Source: Bin87 sp034420475
GTDB taxonomy: Bacteria > Chloroflexota > Dehalococcoidia > Lucifugimonadales > UBA3495
Direction: 5' to 3'
Length of the DNA: 64,000 bases
Assembly: GCA_034420475.1 (NCBI GenBank)
Contig: DAOULH010000004.1
Coordinates: 62,001-126,000, forward strand
Below, one piece after another: positions 60,451 to 64,000 of the stretch. The number at the start of each line of letters is the position of its first letter. Position 1 is the first letter of the stretch. Below the pieces are notes generated by a model. The model ran no database searches. It was not told the origin of the DNA and worked only from the letters and a program-made list of their open reading frames with translations. The position numbers and the translations under genes are program-made.

Positions 60451-63441
60451 TTACGCTTCAGGGGCCGGGTCGCCTCCGCCGCCTCCGCCTCCGCCGCGCC
60501 GCCGCAGCGCCAGGGCAGCCATCGCTCCGGCCAAGGCCAGGATGGCCACCACCACGATCGCTATCAGCGCGATGGCCAGACCGCTCAGGCCCCCGTCGCT
60601 CGTTTCCTCTTCAGCTACCGGCCGGTCCCGGGTCTCGCTTTCTCCGGTTGTAACCGCCGCCACAATGGTGGCGGTCAGGGCCGCCTGGTCAACGGTTGGA
60701 GGCGGAGGGATCGGCGTGGCCGTGGGCTCGGGGGGCGCCGTGGGTTCCGGCGTCGGTGTGGGCGTCGGCGGAACCGGCGTGGGCGTCGGCTCCGGATTCT
60801 GTATGCTGACCCGTGCGGGCGACGTTCCGACGGTGTACCCCCGATCAGGCGAGATGTTCACAGTCAGCGAACCGGAATCGCTGTCCTGACTCCCCGATGT
60901 ATCTACGGAATACGCGCACTCGGTGCCGGACGTGATCACGCACTCGCCGCTGCCCTCGGTTCCGAAGCCTCCGTCGGTCTCATGGGTCAGCTTGACGGTG
61001 ACGGTTGCGGTATGGGACAGGGTGATGCGGAACCCGGCCGGTTCGCCGGCCACGATGGACAGGGTGTCCGGCGCCGGTTCAATCCTGGCGACCAGTTGCT
61101 CGGTGGCCCCGGTTGCCGGCCCTGACCATAGGCTAGGCCCCACGTCGTTGATGGCGCGCACCCGCACCTGGTACTCGGTGCCCTGGGCCAGGCCGGTGAT
61201 GGTATGACTAGTGCCCTCGCCGGTGCCGGCACCAGTGTAATTTCCGTCCCCGGAGACGAGGTACTCAACGTCGTAGTGCGTGACGCGACTGCCGCCGTCG
61301 TAGGCCGGTTCTTCCCAGGCTACGGTGAGACCGAAAGGCCCGTCAGCGACAACCGCGGGGGCGGCCGGAGGATCGGGGGCGAACGTGGGCGGCACGAACC
61401 GCCGCGGCAGCAGGGTCACGGTGGCGGTCACGCCGGGCAGCCGGCTTCCCGACTTGTACACGTGGAACGTCGCCGGATGCGTCCGCTCCTCCGCGTAGTC
61501 GCGGTGATAGTCTTCGGGTATGACGGTGGTGCGGGAGAACGTCCCCGACCCGTCCGAGGCGAACCGGGTCTCACCGTCGAAGGAAAGCGTCGGCCCGCGG
61601 CTGATCCCCACCGAGTAGCCCTGCGTGAAACGGTCCAGTCCGCTCACCGTCACCCGGATGGGTTCCCCGATCCTCACTTCGTCGCGGTCAATCTCCAACC
61701 TGCCCGGGGTCACCACGAGATCCAGGTCCAGCGTCAGGTCGTGCAGCTGATAGTCGTCGATCTTGACAACCGGACGGAGTCGCTCGCCGCCCTCGGCGCG
61801 GGACGGCACGCGGTACTCGAACTCCCGGGTACCGCTGGAGGTGTAGACGTTGTGCGCGATCCGGCCATTGATTTCGACGATGATGTTCGGCGGATTGTAG
61901 TACCCGCGTTCCACGGGAAAGTTGGTGCCCCGGAACACCAGGGTATCGCCGGGAGACACTTCACCCTCGTCGGGGGAAACCGTCAGCGTCGGCTTGGCAA
62001 TCTTGACGGTGGCCGACGCTTTGACGCCGGCCTCGCTGGTAATCTCCAATTCTTCCTCGCCGTCCGATTCCAGCAGCTTGGTGATGAGGTCGCTGTTGAT
62101 GCGGCCGTTCTTGCCGATCATGGCCACCGGAGCGACGAAACGGCCCCCACGGGCCACGTCGCGGCAGTCTTCGACGCTGTCCTGGCCCTCGTCCAGAAAG
62201 GCCAGCGGAACCCCGTCCAGGCTCACCTGGCAGACCTGATTGCCCGCCAGGTTGTTGGAACTCACGAGGAACTGCTCTCCCAAACCCAGGCCGCTGTCCG
62301 GCCGAACCGACAGGTCGGCGTCTCGGATGGTGATGATGGTTGATACAAACTTGCCGCTGGCGAGGGTGACTCCAACCGTAACTCTACCGCTGGCGCTGGG
62401 CGGCAGCGTAACGATAAGGTTGTCCCCAGAGCGGCTCCATTGATCGTGTTGGCGGCCCTGAACGCGCACGGGATTGCTAGCTAATGCGCCACCCCCAACC
62501 AGTTTGAAGGTGACCCTGTCGCCGGGAGATACCTCTGAACTGCCTATGAGCTCGAGGCCGGCGGTAATCACGAGAGATATGGAGGTGCCGTTCGTGTTTC
62601 CGGCTCCATCCACTGCACAGATCTGGTGTCTAACCGCCGAGCGAAACTGAGTGGAGCTGATGTCGATCTCAGCGGTAAATCGGTAGTTGGATCCCACCTC
62701 TGCCGTCCCGACCTGGGTCCAACCGCTCCAGCCGCCGGCATTTGCCTCCCGGCAAGATACCGAACCCGTATTTGGCATAGCGTAAATTTCGACCGTAACG
62801 TTTTCCTCGAAACCAGCCCCCCGCAATTTGATCGTTTCGCCGTAACCAGCTTCGTCATCGCCATCGATATCGACCGTGGCGTCGACCCGTACACGTTCGG
62901 TCAGCGGTGACCCGCCATCCCACTGGATTGTTGCTATGTATGGATCGTCATCGTTATCCGGCTGGTCAGGCAGTTGCAAGTTGTTCAACTCTATGACCAC
63001 AGGAGGGGAGGTATTGTCGCAAACCCCAGGGTCTCCGCTTCCCCGGCGCCAGGACTGACATCCGGGCAGTTCGATTTCATGAGGTTCGCCGCTGCCTCGA
63101 TTTGGGTCTACCCAATCCGGGGAAAATCTTCCACCAGCGATGATGATAACGTCCTGCTTGTCGAACCCGGACGGTATCGTGATGTCCTCATGAAGAAATA
63201 TGGTGAACTCGCTGGTGAACTCTCCCGGCTTACAGTCCTCAGGAGTGAACTTGAACGTCAGATCGAAAGTCGAGCCAGGTGTGTAGTCATCGTCCTGGTC
63301 CAAAACCAAGTCGCAACCCTGCTGCGCCTGAACCGCGCCGGCGTTCCCCGCCAGTAGCGCAATTGCCACCGCCGCAACGGCCGCCGCCAGCAGCAGCCCG
63401 GCCGTCGGCCAGACGAAAGCGCGCGGAGATCTGAGGAACAT
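60451..63441 (-). CDS. Large surface protein with FN3 domain and C-terminal membrane anchor
   Basis: This is a protein of about 996 residues, if it starts at the ATG at 63441; ATG 63498 and GTG 63537 are also in frame. A signal peptide (FVWPTAGLLLAAAVAAVAIA) leads to a secreted region. Several Ig- or IPT/TIG-like beta domains follow (for example LTVSPDEGEVSPGDTLVFRG). One fibronectin type III domain is clear: GLTVAWEEPAYDGGSRVTHY then TITGLAQGTEYQVRVRAIND. A Pro/Thr-rich stalk (TPTPVPPTPTPTPEPTAP) precedes a transmembrane helix (GLAIALIAIVVVAILALAGA) and a short RRR plus glycine tail. It is likely anchored with its bulk outside the cell, for adhesion or S-layer use. No catalytic motif was seen. 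Confidence 0.85.
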   Translation of the reverse strand: MFLRSPRAFVWPTAGLLLAAAVAAVAIALLAGNAGAVQAQQGCDLVLDQDDDYTPGSTFDLTFKFTPEDCKPGEFTSEFTIFLHEDITIPSGFDKQDVIIIAGGRFSPDWVDPNRGSGEPHEIELPGCQSWRRGSGDPGVCDNTSPPVVIELNNLQLPDQPDNDDDPYIATIQWDGGSPLTERVRVDATVDIDGDDEAGYGETIKLRGAGFEENVTVEIYAMPNTGSVSCREANAGGWSGWTQVGTAEVGSNYRFTAEIDISSTQFRSAVRHQICAVDGAGNTNGTSISLVITAGLELIGSSEVSPGDRVTFKLVGGGALASNPVRVQGRQHDQWSRSGDNLIVTLPPSASGRVTVGVTLASGKFVSTIITIRDADLSVRPDSGLGLGEQFLVSSNNLAGNQVCQVSLDGVPLAFLDEGQDSVEDCRDVARGGRFVAPVAMIGKNGRINSDLITKLLESDGEEELEITSEAGVKASATVKIAKPTLTVSPDEGEVSPGDTLVFRGTNFPVERGYYNPPNIIVEINGRIAHNVYTSSGTREFEYRVPSRAEGGERLRPVVKIDDYQLHDLTLDLDLVVTPGRLEIDRDEVRIGEPIRVTVSGLDRFTQGYSVGISRGPTLSFDGETRFASDGSGTFSRTTVIPEDYHRDYAEERTHPATFHVYKSGSRLPGVTATVTLLPRRFVPPTFAPDPPAAPAVVADGPFGLTVAWEEPAYDGGSRVTHYDVEYLVSGDGNYTGAGTGEGTSHTITGLAQGTEYQVRVRAINDVGPSLWSGPATGATEQLVARIEPAPDTLSIVAGEPAGFRITLSHTATVTVKLTHETDGGFGTEGSGECVITSGTECAYSVDTSGSQDSDSGSLTVNISPDRGYTVGTSPARVSIQNPEPTPTPVPPTPTPTPEPTAPPEPTATPIPPPPTVDQAALTATIVAAVTTGESETRDRPVAEEETSDGGLSGLAIALIAIVVVAILALAGAMAALALRRRGGGGGGGGDPAPEA

Positions 63442-63595
63442 CGAAGAAGGTCGGAGTGGCACGGGTATCCTCCCGGGATTGCGTGGCGCAAGTATCATCC
63501 CGCCCGGCCGCTCGCCACAATTTTCGCGAGCCGACAATGCCGAAATCGGGCGGGAGCATCTCTACCGTATACGTCAAGGACGTGGGCAACGGCTT

Positions 63596-63601
63596 TATAA
63601 T
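63596..63601 (+). promoter_or_regulatory. Possible -10 box of the Uma2 gene
   Basis: A perfect TATAAT lies 26 bases before the Uma2 ATG. The -35 region is not clear. Confidence 0.4.
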
Positions 63602-63627
63602 AGTTTACACGCAGGGAACGAGCGATC

Positions 63628-64000
63628 ATGACCACGCCAACGAAACCGCGCACCGGGATGCGAGTATCCGTCGCCGAGTTCCTGGAGCTGGAGCTCCCCG
63701 AACCGGACCACAAGCTCAAGCTGGAGCTGGACGACGGAGTGCTCTACATCATGCCCAGACCACGTTTGCGACACCAGTCGGCCCAAATTGAGCTGATTTA
63801 TTATTTCAGGAGCCACTTCCGCGCTTTTGCGGAACCGCCCGGCGAGGTGTACGCGGACATCGTCGTAGCCCTGCCCGCGGAATTGCCCCGTCTTTTCGCG
63901 CCTGACCTGTCCATCGTGCTGCGCGGCAGCGAGGTGGTCGTCAGTGACCGGATGATAGAAGGCGCGCCGGATATCGTGATGGAAATTCTCTCTACCGACC
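63628..64000 (+). CDS. Uma2-family endonuclease (3' end outside window)
   Basis: This is the first 124 codons of a Uma2-type (DUF820, restriction-endonuclease-fold) protein. It has MRVSVAEFLELELPEPDHKL then KLELDDGVLYIMPRPRL, RHQSAQIELIYYFRSHF, and the nuclease core GEVYADIVVAL and FAPDLSIVLRGSE, then GAPDIVMEILST. The Asp of APDLSI and the Glu of MEILST would be catalytic residues. The frame continues beyond the window. Such proteins are common in Chloroflexota and cyanobacteria, with unknown roles. Confidence 0.8.
   Translation, partial: MTTPTKPRTGMRVSVAEFLELELPEPDHKLKLELDDGVLYIMPRPRLRHQSAQIELIYYFRSHFRAFAEPPGEVYADIVVALPAELPRLFAPDLSIVLRGSEVVVSDRMIEGAPDIVMEILSTD

Noticed and set aside
60364..61125. 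Plus-strand frames within the surface protein gene
   Set aside because: They are Gly/Arg-rich shadows of the Pro/Thr stalk and glycine tail coded on the other strand.

Overview
The window is about 64 kb of GC-rich, densely coded bacterial DNA. Gene content points to a Chloroflexota bacterium, most likely Dehalococcoidia of the SAR202 type. The supporting genes are luciferase-like flavin oxidoreductases, several FYGWW-type MFS permeases, EtfAB, a GMC oxidoreductase, DinB/YfiT proteins, PaREP1-like proteins, a SUF operon with SufU scaffolds, and frequent GTG/TTG starts. This placement is an inference from gene content, because no rRNA or other phylogenetic marker was found. No tRNA, rRNA, CRISPR array, prophage or transposase was recognised.

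Layout. 1-4 kb: the 3' end of pyrD, a degenerate iron-ADH homologue, a PaREP1-like protein and the tRNA methylthiotransferase MtaB. 4-6 kb: two peptide-ABC ATPases without permeases. 6.4-10.4 kb: three overlapping MFS permeases. 10.4-17.4 kb: a catabolic/redox block with two LLM flavin oxidoreductases, a frameshifted DinB, a GMC oxidoreductase, a glutaredoxin-DinB fusion with an in-frame TGA, a PAC2 protein and a VOC protein. 17.5-20.8 kb: a coiled-coil membrane protein with tandem repeats, an MFS exporter, a HAD dehalogenase with an unclear start, and a cupin. 20.9-26 kb: a zinc or manganese uptake operon (fur/zur-like, znuA, znuC, znuB) ending in a His-rich MFS permease. 26-29.5 kb: a HerA-like ATPase pair, panC and an orphan HicB-like protein. 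29.5-33.1 kb: a large DEAD/DEAH helicase, a broken vapBC pair and a BrnTA-like module. 33.1-37.6 kb: etfBA, an aldo/keto reductase, a transglutaminase-like protein and a retropepsin-like protease. 37.8-40.8 kb: an AIPR-family protein with a small partner and a PIN toxin-antitoxin pair. 41-43 kb: tatD, tag-like glycosylase and DUF1802. 44-51 kb: the suf operon (sufB, sufC, two inserted genes, sufD, sufS, two sufU). 51-53.4 kb: a broken secreted peptide, DinB, ferritin and an alpha/beta hydrolase. 53.8-60.2 kb: sucCD, pyrG, a transaldolase and rho. 60.4-64 kb: a large anchored FN3 surface protein and the start of a Uma2 nuclease.

The strongest candidate for something undescribed lies at 15040-15819. 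An in-frame TGA sits exactly at the first position of a glutaredoxin CxxC motif (giving UxxC). It is followed at bacterial-SECIS distance by a perfect 6-bp hairpin, and the frame stays open into a C-terminal DinB-like domain. This fits a selenocysteine-containing glutaredoxin-DinB fusion. The main caveat is that the window contains several frameshift-like lesions (about 13.04, 19.95, 32.47 and 51.3-51.4 kb), so sequence error or gene decay must be excluded.

Regions read as functional units are: metal uptake (20.9-26 kb), Fe-S cluster assembly plus iron storage (44-52.5 kb), oxidative catabolism of organic compounds (6.4-17.4 kb and 33.1-36.2 kb), and two small clusters of defence or toxin-antitoxin type genes (29.2-33.1 and 37.8-40.8 kb).
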